Assembly (NCBI GenBank): GCA_015178975.1
Contig: WHVD01000246.1
Span: forward strand, 1 to 64,000
Reading direction: 5' to 3'
Length of the DNA: 64,000 nucleotides
Origin: Hysterangium stoloniferum
Lineage: Eukaryota > Basidiomycota > Agaricomycetes > Hysterangiales > Hysterangiaceae
In this document: positions 32,427 to 43,427 of the stretch, piece by piece
How positions within the stretch are numbered: the stretch's first letter is position 1
Layout: each line of letters starts with the position of its first letter
Notes under the pieces: model-generated
Seen by the model: only the letters and a program-made list of their open reading frames with translations
What the model was told of the DNA's origin: nothing
Databases searched by the model: none
Program-made: the position numbers and the translations under genes

Positions 32427-33056
32427 TGTGAAGAGTAGTGGAAGTTCTAACTGTTCTATATACGAAGAATATCGACCGTTTAGGTACGACACTAAGATGT
32501 ATTGACTGTTGAAGTCTAATACAGAATGAATGTGTATTGACTACTTAGTTCAATACAGTAGAAGGAAGTAGCTATCTAGAATAAGGTAGAGAGCTAAAAT
32601 GAATAAGTAGAATCGACTGTCAAGTGCGATTCTGAATGACTGCTCGAGAGTAAAGTAGAGTACTAGAGAGTCGAATAATAGAATAGCGTGGATGTGGTCC
32701 ACACGAGTTGCGATAAGGATTGAGTTTTGACTGGTACAGTTCGAAACTCTGATAGAGTAGATAGCTAAAGCCCGTCTGTGATGGTCAAGATGATACACCA
32801 ATCACAACTTACAGGACACTAATGGGTGTCTGGGTAAGTCGTGGTTGCGGTGTAAAAAGTGTCTGAGTTCTAAACTACGGGCGCTAGAATACATAAGTCT
32901 GGCGTGTGTGTGCCCACAAGAGTCAATGTACCACATACATAGGTCGTCAAACTAATTATAGATATAATAAAAGAGAGAAAATAGAAATAATAAAGGAAAT
33001 ATAGTAAGAGCTCATCCGACTATATTTCCTGAGTGTATTTCGCCATACCTCTCACA
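32427..33056 (-). repeat. 5' LTR of element F
   Basis: Same length as the left LTR, with the same tips and followed by GTGTG. Differences from the left LTR are almost only transitions, for example AACGCG versus AATGTG and GTCGAAG versus GTTGAAG. Confidence 0.95.
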
Positions 33057-34037
33057 GTGTGTAACATTGAAAAGCAGAGAAAATATGTAATAGAGGGTCA
33101 AAAGACTGCCCCAATGAGTGATCATTTTGTTTGATTTATTGAACAAAGAGTTTTGATTGGAATCACATGATTACTTACGTTGGTAGATAGCCAACATGTT
33201 TTAGTATATCATGTGAATTTTTCAGAATTTTTGCTGATATCATTTCTTCACACAATATCAATCTTTCTAAAATGCACAAACATTGGGGCAGTTTTTTGAC
33301 CAATTGTATATCTGAGAATACCTCCACAATTTTAGGAAATTTATTTGACCAGTAATAAACCATTTAATCAGAATTAACAAAACATTGGAACAGTTTTGTC
33401 CCCTACTGTATATTTCATGCTAAGCTACATGGTTCTATACAGTAGTAATATTAATGCTTTTTGTTCATGTCCACTGTGTACTGATGTATACCCTCTCCTC
33501 CCCTTCCCCTTTGTGTCAGCACCGCTTCCCCAGTTCAGTTCATTTGTTGCTTCATCCTCACACATTTTTGCTTTCACCAGCTTCATCTCTGGCCACACAA
33601 GAGAATGGGGATGCAATATAGTTTGCTTGTCCATCTCACACATGATGGACAGAGATTGGGGGTGAAGGGGTGAGGGAAGAATCCAAAATGCCTAAAACTG
33701 TAAGACCACGGTCACCAGACTATTGTTTATCCATTCCATTCCCAATGTGGGTGGGGTCTATTGTACTTCTCATGTGTATGAAGATCTGACAACTCGGTAG
33801 AAACACCAGGAAGCTTTGGAATGCTTTAGGCATAGTGAAAGCCAGTAGGGATATGTGACACTCAGGGCCCATTGATAAGGAAGAGCCTTCATGGTGCCCA
33901 CTGTCAAGGAAATAATACAAAGAAGCCCCTGATAATTAATTTACATTCATTCACCTGGACCTAAGAGCCTACAAAACCTTGCACGAACTGCCTTTTCACC
34001 ACTCCCATCTTTGTCCCCTTTATTTTTCTTCAACCAT

Positions 34038-34675
34038 ATGATCATTCCACAAGATATAGCAGAGATATATCATGATGCATATGCCTTTTTCATCATTCAT
34101 TGCTTGCACTCTTATTTTTTACCCCAGCCTGCAGCCTATTACTCCTCCCCCTCCCCCTCCCCCTCATTGCCTGAGCTCCCTGCAACCACACCAGGGACAC
34201 TGGCAACCACCACCAGCAACAGTGATGATGACAACAATGTTCCTGATGATGAAGCATACTTGAATGAGTATGTATTGAGCTACAAACTAAACCTACTTGT
34301 ATATTATATTGACAAATCCATTACAGATCTGGGATGTGTTATGCTGTAACAATCATAGCCTCAAAGGTTGGTCATGGGCAAGGTACAAGTATCATATCCC
34401 TAAATGTCTAGTATAATAACTATTTCCAATAGCGTCGCCCACCAACCAACCCTTACAAATGATATCTCATGGGGTCACTGTGGAGCAATGGGCTTCCTAC
34501 CAGCCCATGAGAATGCAAGAGAGTGGTTAGGTGATGATTAATGATCATTGTCTTGTATATGTATGATTTGTAAATCTCTTTCCTCTCATCCACAAACTGC
34601 CAGCCCAGTTGTTTCATCCTTAATAAAAGAGCCATCAAAACTATTTTATCCAAAATTGTAAACAAAATGTACTGA
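34038..34675 (+). pseudogene. H gene, copy 3
   Basis: Starts with the same MIIPQDIAEIYHDA exon, but the first intron donor GTATGC has become ATATGC through a CpG change. The acidic stretch has an expansion (SDDDNNVPDD). Exon 3 carries TGG GAT GTG in place of TGG GAC GCG. Exon 4 is recognisable (SWGHCGAMGFLPAHENA) up to TGA at 34673. Not functional. Confidence 0.5.
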
Positions 34676-35389
34676 CTTCATATCCTCACTGTGGGCCGTG
34701 TAGGGTGTGCAGGGCAAAGGCAGACATGGCTTTGTTTGCACATGGTGTGTCCCTCACAAGCATGTGGAATCACTGCTTCAATGACTTCTTGATTTTGAGC
34801 ACTGGTATTAATTATATGACACCATCGATCACTAATTATGGATGTTATAAGTGACAGTTCAGAAACAGCTGTTTTATCATAGGTAATGCAGATATATCTT
34901 CATAGGATAATATATTTTGTTTTCTGATGGTTGTAGATATGATATCACCTAGCACTCAGGATCTAGTGCATACTATCCTGGACTCTGACATCCCAGGTTC
35001 AAGATGAGATAGCAACTAATTTCACCACATGTTGATGTTGGCCTTTAATGTACACTGTCCATATATGCAAAAATGTTCAACTACAGTTCATTTTCTCCCA
35101 GGCCTGCCAAGTACTGCTGTCAGTCTGGATGCAAGAAGTGAATTTTGAATAATGAGTTCAGACCACATATATTGTTATCTCTTTCCGCATCTTAATGGAT
35201 GCTTTATGCCTTCTACCAAACTTCAATTTCATTGGTCATGTCCCTCGATTCCCTTGGCACTCAGATTCCTCTTCCCCTGTCAACTTGAAAGGGAACTGCC
35301 ACTATGGATATGTCATTTGTTTACTACTACTATACCTAATTATGAGACATGATAAATCACTATGTCCCCCCCTTGCTATCTCCCCAAAG

Positions 35390-36344
35390 TGTGAAGAGTG
35401 GTAGAAGTTCTGACTGTTCTATATACGAAGAAATGAGTAGAATGGGAAGAAGGATGATTTGAGTGGAGGCCTCGACTGCTATAGTTCGAGGTCTGAAGTG
35501 TTAGATAGCTCAGATAATGCTACCTATGTGGTAGCTGACACGCGTTACCACCTGTTCCCAGATGTTTCAATATCCGACTTCCGATCTCCGACTATGGAAC
35601 ATCATAGTTACCGTATCTTCCGCATTCTTCCCTTGTTCCACATTTGGTAATTTGTCCATTGACAAGTATTCACTCATTTGTTTATTATATTCCCATTTCA
35701 GAATATCGTCTCCCTGATATGTCTTATTGTATTTCCGTTTTAAGAATACTTCCATTTCCATCTTCTTATGGTCTCAGTTTGTAGGACAATAATGAGAAGA
35801 CTTATATTAGTTTCCGCAAATTTGTATTTTACCTTAGATCTGATATCGACTTAGTTTCTTATTCCTTCTTCCGTCTTTCTGTATGCTTGATATTTAAAAC
35901 TCTTCGGAACTCTGAATATCCATATCTTCCATCGTAAGTCTCACTTCTGAAATTAAGGACTTTGAGCATTTGCGTAGAGGCGCAGCACATAAACTGAAGC
36001 CAACATCCTGACCCTATCCGATAGTTCCTGACTTCCCGGTGACTTTCCGATAGTTCCGGCATAAGTTCCCGACACAGCACTTAACAACACGTTACCCTGA
36101 TCACTGCTCACTGTAGACCTAGTTTATGTCTTATGAGTGGTGGTGCTTGGGTAAAAGTCTGTCTGAGTTCTATTTGGTGCTGAGTGCACCCACAAGTATA
36201 CACAGAGCTTCAAACTAATAAAATGGTACAATATTCAAAGAATATAAAAGATAGAAAAATATGAATAAAATGTGTAAAATATAAATCAAATAAAAGGAGT
36301 GTTTTACCACAATGAAACTGTGGTAAAAGCATACTCCTCACACA
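35390..36344 (-). repeat. Solo LTR, family L, TSD CAAAG, with a nested LTR
   Basis: Tips TGTGAAGAG and ACTCCTCACA, flanked by CAAAG (35385-35389, 36345-36349). A relative of the F LTRs by its tips and the CTATATACGAAGAA block. Without the nested LTR at 35544-36086 it has the same length as the second copy at 37788-38191. Orientation is taken from element F. Confidence 0.85.
35544..36086 (+). repeat. Solo LTR, family M, nested in the L LTR, TSD ACACG
   Basis: Ends CACTTAACA and starts CGTTACCACC (probably a changed TGTTACC). Flanked by ACACG (35539-35543, 36087-36091), and the empty site is seen in the second L copy. It carries the shared fold around 35955-36010 with a weakened hairpin. An inverted, older copy lies at 38876-39919. 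Confidence 0.75.
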
Positions 36345-36565
36345 AAGCCATGTGATGCTACAGTATCTTGTCGTCATACTGGTCTAGCATGAACCAAGTA
36401 GATCCAGGGATGATGTGCCCACTGAAAGGTGTCAACCTCATGAGGAGATAAGTGAACTGCCAAATACAATACTGCTCCTATGCATCATTATATCTACCCT
36501 CATCGGGCACATTTTTCGATGAGTGGTGTTTGGTGAGTGTTGTGAGATATATCTGATTATTCACT

Positions 36566-36872
36566 GGGTAGAAACATCAGGAAGCTTTGGAATATGTTAG
36601 GCATAGTGAAAGTCAGTAGGGATACATCTCACTCAGGCACTGATAAGGAAAAGCCTTTGTGGTACTATCAAGGAAATAAAGCAAAGAAGGCCTTGATCAT
36701 TCATTTACATTCATTCACCCTGGACCTAGGAGCCTACAAAACCTTGCATGAACCCCCTTTTTACTACCCCCATCTTTATTCCCTTCAGTTTTCTTGAACC
36801 ATATTATTGTTTCAGATTTTATCTTTCAAAAGTGGTTTCTCATCCCAGCAATGCTATTGGTGTATGCCCCCA
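36566..36872 (+). repeat. Fragment of unit H 5' part (copy 4) and flank
   Basis: 36566-36820 matches the H sequence around 5815-6060 (GGTAGAAACATC...GAAGCTTTGGAAT..., then CCTACAAAACCTTGC). From 36820 an unassigned sequence leads to the B LTR. Confidence 0.6.
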
Positions 36873-37594
36873 TGTTACGACCGTGTCGCAATCCTATCGG
36901 CCCCGAGGTTATCGCCACTTGTCAACGTTTCAAGTCATTCTCTTGGAAACCATCGGCCCCGAAGCTGACGAATGTTTCGCGAAGATCAAACTCCATTTAC
37001 GCCCACGTCAAATAACTCGTATTGTCTGGTCAAACTTTGATACGTCCCCTTTATTATGTTGATCCGTTCAATCTTATGTTTTCGCATATGTCTATCTATA
37101 TTTGTAGTCCTCGAACCATTTCCTTTTACCGTAATCCCGCTCTCGGTTATCATCGGCCTCTGAACTAATCATAAACTTCCCGTTCCTAGTCAAGCTTATT
37201 GTTAACACCGTGTTCCGCCCTTCTCCCCATTAGTATTTTCCAGACGCCTGTTACTTGTATATGAACCCGCTGTAATTGTAGTTACTAGGCAATCAGAATA
37301 TCGACTCAGAATACCCTCATACACCTGTATCAGTCTCATAACTAAGAATCCCCCCATCCGCCTTCGCGTGCGCTCGCCCACTCCCGGCCCCGACCCCTTG
37401 GCCCGACGCTCGACTTGTCCTTCGATTCCGATCGGTATCACGCCGAAAGGTACTCACTAGGATTAGTCTTCGCCCGCCCGAAATTTAAGGACAACCTACG
37501 GATATTTGCGAGGGCGCAGCATATAAGCTGAAGCCAAGTCCTTCCGATCGGTCCCCGTCGGCCACCGACATTAGTCAGTTTCCAGTTCTTAACA
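36873..37594 (+). repeat. Solo LTR, family B (722 bp), TSD CCCCA
   Basis: Tips TGTTACGACC and TTCTTAACA with perfect CCCCA on both sides (36868-36872, 37595-37599). CpG-rich and therefore young. The shared fold is at 37489-37541. Confidence 0.95.
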
Positions 37595-37787
37595 CCCCAT
37601 CAAAAAGGCCACCCATGAGCTGGCCATCATTGATGGGAAGCTTTATATGATAAGCAAAATTTTATGTATTCTAAAGAATTCTCCAGACATTTTACTGTCA
37701 ATATCAGCCTCCCCAATAAAACCTAGAGATAACCTTGAACCATTTGGACCATTGCATAATCCATATATGAAGTCTCTTCCACCACTG
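37595..37787 (+). other. Unassigned, possibly old coding sequence
   Basis: One frame reads KKATHELAIIDGKLYMISK and LEPFGPLHNPYMKSLPPL without stops, continuing from before the B LTR. It may be a piece of a transposon or host gene; I cannot identify it. Confidence 0.3.
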
Positions 37788-38191
37788 TGTGAAGAGTGGT
37801 AGAAGTTCTGACCATTCTATATACGAAGAAATGAGTAGAATGGGAAGAAGGATGATTCAAGTGGAGGCCTTGACTGCTATAGTTCAAGGCCAGAAGTGTT
37901 TGCTAGCTCAGATAATGCTACCTATGTGGTAGCTGACATGTTACCCTGATCACTGCTCACTGTAGACCTAGTTTGTGTCTTACAAGTGGTGGTGCTTGGG
38001 TAAAAGTGTGTCTGAGTTCCATTTGGTGCTGAGTGCACCCACAAGTATACACAGAGCTTCGAACTAATGAAATGGTGCAATATTTGAAGAATATAAAGGA
38101 TAGAAAAATATGAATGAAATGTGTAAAATATAAATAAAATAAAAGGGGTGTTTTACCACAATGAAACTGTGGTAAAAGCATACTCCTCACA
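37788..38191 (-). repeat. Solo LTR, family L (404 bp), TSD CACTG
   Basis: Tips TGTGAAGAG and ACTCCTCACA with CACTG on both sides (37783-37787, 38192-38196). It gives the empty-site form of the L LTR at 35390. 38192-38628 holds nothing I can name. Confidence 0.85.
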
Positions 38192-38628
38192 CACTGCCAT
38201 AGTAACATTGGATCAACTCTAAGGTCTATCCACCTTGGTCTGATGGTATTTTTGAGCCTTGTGCTTTCATTCTGTTCAAGTTCTGATATAATATGTTGAG
38301 TGGATGCTCTGACTCTGGTGACTTTCTAAGCCATGTCTTCAACATTGCTTTCAGTATGAGTCATATTGCCTCTTTTTAAAACCAAAACTATCATTGATAA
38401 TACTTTGGCTTTGAAGTCTAGGTCAGAAATTCTGGATGAATGTTCATGTGCCTCAAGACTGATTCTGTTAGAATTGGAAATACAATATCTATCTAGTTGT
38501 ATTTATGTGTGTGTATGGCATAGTGGACAAGTCTGGATAAAAAAGAGCAAAAGAGGACCTACATATATTTGGATATGATACAGTTGATGCTCTATATACA
38601 ATAATCCATCATATAGCACTAGACCTGA

Positions 38629-38709
38629 GGTCCAGCAGCTCAGTGGCTAGAATACCAGCATATATGTATGTATAGCCAGGAAGTCCTAGGTTCAATCCCA
38701 GGTTGGGTC
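38629..38709 (+). repeat. tRNA-like sequence (possible SINE head)
   Basis: GGTCCAG at the start can pair over seven positions with TTGGGTC at the end (with GU pairs). It has an A-box-like AGCTCAGTGGCTAG and a B-box GGTTCAATCCC, with a T-arm stem of four pairs out of five and the loop TTCAATC. The D and anticodon parts are degenerate and longer than in a tRNA. It is more likely a tRNA-derived SINE head or tRNA pseudogene than a functional tRNA gene. Confidence 0.5.
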
Positions 38710-38875
38710 AATTCTCTTCTATACCTTTAACAGATTCACTATTGAATCATTTCAGATTTTAATTTACTTCTCAAAAAAAGAATAGAACAAAATGAAAAAC
38801 CATTTGAACAAAGGTAATTGTTTGAAAAATGGTGACAAATTATGATTGTAAGTTGCTATGTGTTTTCTGAGGCAC

Positions 38876-39919
38876 TGTTAAGTTCTGGATCTCAGGGCAG
38901 AATTTCTGGTGGATATTCTGGACACTTCCTGGAACATGTCCACAGAGTTTCAGAGAATTAGTCCAGGAGTTTCTGGGGATTAGTTCAGGAGTATCAGAAT
39001 ATTACCAGAGTACAGATGGACTTGGCTTCAGCTTATGTGCTGCACCTTCATGCACTCACTTGGATGTCCATATTTGACACAAATCAAATTTTACTCCATA
39101 AAGTTGAATAAACAATTGAAGAATATTCAACAATATCAAATACAGATGCCTCATTTGACGAAGTATTAATTCATCCTGTTGATAAAGTGTGAGGCAAATA
39201 TAGGACACAAAGGCTCATGAATAATTAAGTTGAAGAAAATCTCAGAGAAGTTCAATGATTATATAATACAGTAATAATATAATTATTGTACAGGTTTTCT
39301 GACTGACTTCCTTCGTTCCTATCATTGTCCTTTATACTATATGTATATTATTTACCTATGATGATAATATGATATCAAAATGAAATCATCAATGACATCA
39401 AACTGGAACAAGTCAAAGATATTCAAGATTGTTGAAGAATAGTTGAGTTGGAAGTTGAGTTGGAAATTGAGTTGAAAAGTCAAAGGAATGTTGAAGAAAT
39501 ATTAAATTGAATATTATTGAAATTTGAGTTTGTATGTTCATGACAATATTTCAGAGGGCAGATATATACCAGAGTGTTTGTGGATACTTGGAGTTCTGGG
39601 GAGTCTGGATGTCTGGATTCTGGAGAGTTCCAGATATCAAGTGTACAGAAAGATGGAAGGGATAAGACACTAAGTTGAGATACAAACTAATTTGAGATTA
39701 AAACTAAGGAGTAAGTACATGACTATGGAAGACTACATATATAGATGTTATTGCTATTGTACTACAAACTAGGGTCACAATAAGGATGAAGATTCTGAAA
39801 TGGGAATACAACAACAAATGAATGAATACTTGTCAACTGACAAGTTACCAAATGCAGAACAAGGATGAGGATTGGAAATATGGAAACTATAAATGTTCCA
39901 TGGATGAAAGTCAGGTTGG
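38876..39919 (-). repeat. Old LTR, family M, inverted, interrupted by an I LTR
   Basis: Starts TGTTAAGTTC (inverted end). The fold is at 39018-39069. After the I LTR it continues with sequence matching 35570-35800 inverted (TTGTCAACTGACAAGTTACC). It contains a 16-bp tandem GTTGAGTTGGAA-type repeat inside the I part near 39430-39480. The right border merges with a MITE. Confidence 0.5.
39075..39545. repeat. Solo LTR, family I, TSD ATATT
   Basis: Tips TGACACAAATC and GTTCATGACA, flanked by ATATT (39070-39074, 39546-39550). Resembles 43428-43927 (shared ATCAAATACAGATGCCTCATT-like block). No coding content. Confidence 0.7.
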
Positions 39920-40210
39920 AAGAATCAGCTCCCCTGCCCCAATCACACCCTTTTTGGTCAGAATATTGGCTTGGATGGTCTTATATACAATATCTAAATT
40001 TCTAAAAAATGATTGGAGGCTTATATGATGGTAATATTAGTAGTACAGAATACTCACACTAGTACTACATACAAGTGTGCCCTTCACTATGATTTGTGTT
40101 GTACAACCCTCTAAACATTTTTAGACATTTAGATATGCTATATAAAATCATCATACAAACCAAGATTTGGACCAAAAAGATGTGAAGTTGTGGCAGGGGA
40201 GCTGATTCTT
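39920..40210. mobile_element. 291-bp MITE with 19-bp perfect terminal inverted repeats
   Basis: AAGAATCAGCTCCCCTGCC at 39920-39938 and its exact complement at 40192-40210. Similarity continues inward with mismatches for about 50 bp (TTTTTGGTC on both sides). No clear target duplication and no ORF. Confidence 0.65.
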
Positions 40211-40301
40211 GCAGAGGTCCAAATTTTAAATAATAGTTTATAAGACATTTTTCAGAATAGATTGCCCCATATATATATTTTTTTTTAAATACAAGGTTTC
40301 T

Positions 40302-40610
40302 GTTAAGATCTAAGCAAGGGGTAAGAGGGGGCTCTATATCAGGGGGCCAATGATAGAGATCATACTAGTCAGGAGGTCTGACTCTATAAAACAGGTGGGG
40401 CTTGGCTTCAACTTATGTGTTGCACCTTCATAGGAACTGTTAAGGTGCTCCAGTATTTTGAACAGAGCAGATACTACACTAACAACACTTAGCTCACCTG
40501 ACAAGGGGGCCAATATACATACCAAGAGTTGTAAGGTAGAGGGTTACAGCTTGCCAATGACACCTTAGAGGGTATTAGAGAGGGAGTAAGTAGACTGAAG
40601 AGTAGGTAGC
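40302..40610 (-). repeat. LTR fragment, family C, inverted
   Basis: Starts TGTTAAGATCTAAG and matches the 3' part of the C LTRs inverted. The fold at 40403-40438 has the CAAC/GUUG hairpin form. It is truncated near 40610, before the A LTR. 40211-40301 is AT-rich with a T run and has no gene. Confidence 0.45.
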
Positions 40611-40632
40611 TGTCAAGGGTCATGCAAAGCTT

Positions 40633-41353
40633 AGTGGAGGGTTTCTGGAGAAACCCACAGATATTCCGGTAGGACTCAGCTTCAGCTTATAGGTTGTGCC
40701 CTCATGAGATTGTTGTGTCCAACTTCAGATGGGTGGATGGGAAACCCAGGGAGTCTGGGTGTAGATGATTGGTTGGAGGTTGATGTTGAAGGACCAGTCA
40801 GAAAGCCTGCAGGCTCTGATGAGGTCAAGTGTTGTGAGATGGAGATGGAGCGGGTATGTAAAGTAACTGGGGGAGGATTTAGTCTGAAAAATTAGTTGAT
40901 TTTCTGACCAGATTGTATGTACAACATTAGCTAGGTTATATAGACTTTAGAATGTATGCAATACCAAGTCCGGTAATAATGAGATCCAAACAAGTAATCA
41001 TAAAACAAGATAAGTAAACACCAAATTTGGTGTTAACAGAACAGAGTGGAGGTGGAGCCCGACACATTTGACCATAATGGGAATGGGACTCAGTTAGAGC
41101 ACAGATGGGTTTGCCGGGCAGAGTCCGGTGACTGATGTGTGGGACAGGGTCAGAGATAGACAGATACAACATGTGCAGGTCCCAGGTGGGTATTCTGGTG
41201 ACTGATACATGAGATATGTAATGGAGGTTGGGCATGGACAGGTCTGACATCTGGGTTCCAGCGGGTATTCCAGTAAACTGATAACTGGTGTGTAAAGGGT
41301 GTGGATGCCTATAGGGTGGTTCCCAGAGTCCAGCGGGTTTTCTGGTCATAACA
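40633..41353 (-). repeat. 3' LTR of the old inverted element A (A-old)
   Basis: Right tip GGTCATAACA is followed by the polypurine tract at 41354-41366 (minus strand AAAGGGAGGGTAC). It contains the A-type block GGTTTCTGGAGAAACC, the fold at 40672-40720 and repeated CCAGCGGG/CCGGTG words. The outer end of the LTR is missing. CpGs are mostly lost. Confidence 0.75.
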
Positions 41354-41408
41354 GTACCCTCCCTTTATGCCGAAGTCCCAAAGAGGCTCTAGAACATGAT
41401 AAAGTTTG

Positions 41409-41468
41409 TCAGTTACACATATGTGTCAAAGAATCATGTCAGTTACACATATATGTCAAGAGGTCATG
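41409..41468 (+). promoter_or_regulatory. Two tandem 30-bp motifs before the accessory gene (A-old)
   Basis: Units 41409-41438 and 41439-41468, each TCAGTTACACATATRTGTCA followed by a CATG-containing tail. Same position as 3341-3396 in element A. The TATATAAA at 41503-41510 follows. Confidence 0.5.
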
Positions 41469-41555
41469 TGATCTGGAAGGTAAGGTTCAAATGCAACAAG
41501 CCTATATAAAAATTTGAAATAATAAATTTTCTTCTTCTTTATTACCCCCATCATC

Positions 41556-42467
41556 ATGGGTCCAAAACCAATGCCTTGCAGGCCAATCTCCAGTGGCGGG
41601 CCCTCCATGGGCTCCCTATATCAGGCTCCACTCACTGCTGCCCAAATCTTGGCACAGTGGGAGGAGCAGTGTCGACAAAGGGAGGAAGTGGAGAAAAAGG
41701 CCAAAGAGGCTGGGGAGGACTTGGAGAGGGAGTATCAGGTGGCACTGGTTTTGGAGAAGGAGGCTGAGGAGCAGAGAAAGAGAGATGAGGAGGAGGTGGT
41801 GTGGGTTGCTGTGGAGCAGGCCAAAACAGTCATGGAGAGAGCCATGGTTGCCATGGGGAAGGTAAGTCCCAAAAATTTCACATAGTAGTCCTTGCCGACT
41901 TTTAGTTTCTAGCACAAGGCAGTAGAAGTAGAGTCTGAGTCTGAGGGAGAGGCCGGGAGCCCTCAAAAGGTAAGTGGCAGGTCCACGGGAATGTCTGGGG
42001 ACTCACCACTCTAACAGAAAACAAGGAAAATGGTTCCAGTCCACTTGGAGGTGAAGAATGACCTGCAGTGCTCCAGTTATAATGACTGGAACACTGACTG
42101 TCATCCAAAGTCTGGGTGAGGACCAGGCTGTTGGCCATGTGTGCACCTCAAAGTGAGGTGCTCACTGGTTCACGAGTTCACAGGGTCCATGGCACAGGAA
42201 GCAGGTGGTTCAGACAGGCCTGGAGGCTTGGATGCAGTTTTGGGGTAGATAGCTGTGGGCATAGAGGCCCAGAACCAGTTGCTTGAAGAGAGCAACCAGA
42301 TGCAGGGGAATGTGGTGGAGATGCTCCAGGAACTCCATGGGGAGTTCTTGGTGGAGTATGGAAGGTATGTGTATGTAGAACTGCAGATTGGGAGTTCCAA
42401 GGGGCCCAGTGAGGATGTGGATGGGGTCCCCAAGGAGATGGCAGAACTCCACAAGGAGTATGTATAA
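41556..42467 (+). pseudogene. Antisense coiled-coil/Zn2Cys6 gene of A-old
   Basis: Exons 41556-41861, 41913-41969 and from 42018; introns 41862-41912 and 41970-42017 at the same places as in element A, donors GTAAGT. Coiled coil in exon 1 (REEVEKKAKEAGEDLEREY). The zinc cluster reads C-SS-Y-x6-C-x9-C-x2-C-x6-C: the second Cys is Tyr and a TGA lies inside, plus TAG near 42247. The C-terminal part (GIEAQNQLLEESN, FLVEYGRYVYVE) is well kept. The gene is dead in this copy. Confidence 0.7.
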
Positions 42468-43427
42468 TGAAAGTGGGCAGAAGCATAGCCCCATAAATGT
42501 AGATTGAAAGAACAAATAATAAAGTTTAATAATTTTTTTTTTTTTTTAAATAAAAACTTGAAACATAAAAGTCCATGGGGTGTCTGCTAAGACTTAAATA
42601 AACAAGTCAGAAACCTGTAAAAGCAAAGAAAGACATAGGGTGACAGGGGTGAATCCAATGTATACACAGGGTCCATGGAATGCAGTTAGAGAGACAATAG
42701 TGGTCTGGGTTTGAGTGGGTAAGCTGTGTGAAAGTCAGTAACAATCTCCATGGCATTACTGAGTTCCAAGGCCAAAATTCATGATGTTTCCTCATCAGTG
42801 CCCTCGTCACCTGCCCACTTGACCAAGTAAAGCAGTTTAAAGTGCATGGACACTTATCTATTTTTGAGTCTAAAATTTGTGAGATTTCAAACTCAGGTTC
42901 TCCATCAATAATGACTGGAGGGGGCAGAGATTGCATGTGATCTGGGATAGTGTTAGCAGTACACAGTTCTAGTATAGAAACATGAAATACCAGGTGTACC
43001 GTGTGCATACTATCCAGAAGCTGTAGGGTCCATGAAACTGAACCTACTTGTGCTATTAACTCAAATGGACCTAAATATTTTTCAGTGAGTTTCTTTGATG
43101 GATGGGTAGTCTGGAAGAATTGAGCTTTGACAAAAACATGATCACCAATTTTGAAGTTAGGTGGTGGAATCTGGTTTCTGTCCACTGAACGTTGATATTG
43201 CTCTTGTGTGGATTTGATTGCCGTCTGGAGTTCCTTGTGGAGCTCGTGGAGGTCCATGATGAACTCTTGAGCACAAGCAGAGGTGAGATTTCATTCTGAA
43301 TGTACCATAATATTTGAATTGTATCCTTTATTTGCAAAGAATGGGGAAACACCGGTAGTGGCCAAGGGTGCATTGTTGTAAGCAAATTCTGCAAGTGGTA
43401 ACAGGGATTTCCAATTGTCCTGTTGAT

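Larger units (their letters stand above)
21611..33056 (-). mobile_element. Complete LTR retrotransposon (element F, Ty3/gypsy chromovirus, 11.4 kb)
   Basis: Two 630-bp LTRs (21611-22240, 32427-33056), a primer-binding site next to the right LTR, a polypurine tract next to the left one, and a perfect target duplication GTGTG (21606-21610, 33057-33061). Order on the minus strand: gag, protease, RT, RNase H, integrase, chromodomain, then a third coding region before the 3' LTR. About ten stops and one frameshift disable it. The two LTRs differ at about two dozen positions by my reading, almost all C/T or G/A at CpG. Confidence 0.95.
20245..33306 (-). mobile_element. Tc1/mariner element interrupted by element F
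   Basis: Tips CAGTTGGTCAAAAAACTG (from 20245) and its complement (ending 33306) are flanked by TA (20243-20244, 33307-33308). Long terminal inverted repeats of about 210 bp lie at 20245-20455 and 33097-33306. Each carries at its inner end an inverted copy of the tip (20434-20455, 33097-33118). Without element F and its target duplication the element is about 1.6 kb, a normal Tc1 size. It encodes one transposase on the minus strand. Confidence 0.85.
20134..33408. mobile_element. Outer Tc1-type repeat enclosing the Tc1 and F insertions
   Basis: The left tip CAGGGGACACAACTG...CCAATG (20134) and the right tip CATTGGAACAGTTTTGTCCCCTACTG (ending 33408, then TA) are imperfect inverted repeats resembling the tips of the Tc1 elements at 20245 and 47003. 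Only about 110 bp (20134-20244) and 100 bp (33309-33408) belong to it, so it was a MITE-size or internally deleted element. H copy 3 resumes at the right TA; the left flank does not match H, so a rearrangement is likely. Confidence 0.4.
33411..36568 (+). repeat. Unit H, copy 3 (CpG-depleted), interrupted by an LTR
   Basis: Aligns with 5425-7900 of copy 1. Nearly every CpG of the young copies appears here as TpG or CpA, for example CTCGCGCGTATG versus CTCATGTGTATG. It is interrupted by the L-type LTR at 35390-36344 and ends near 36568, where a fragment of the H 5' part begins anew. Confidence 0.75.
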
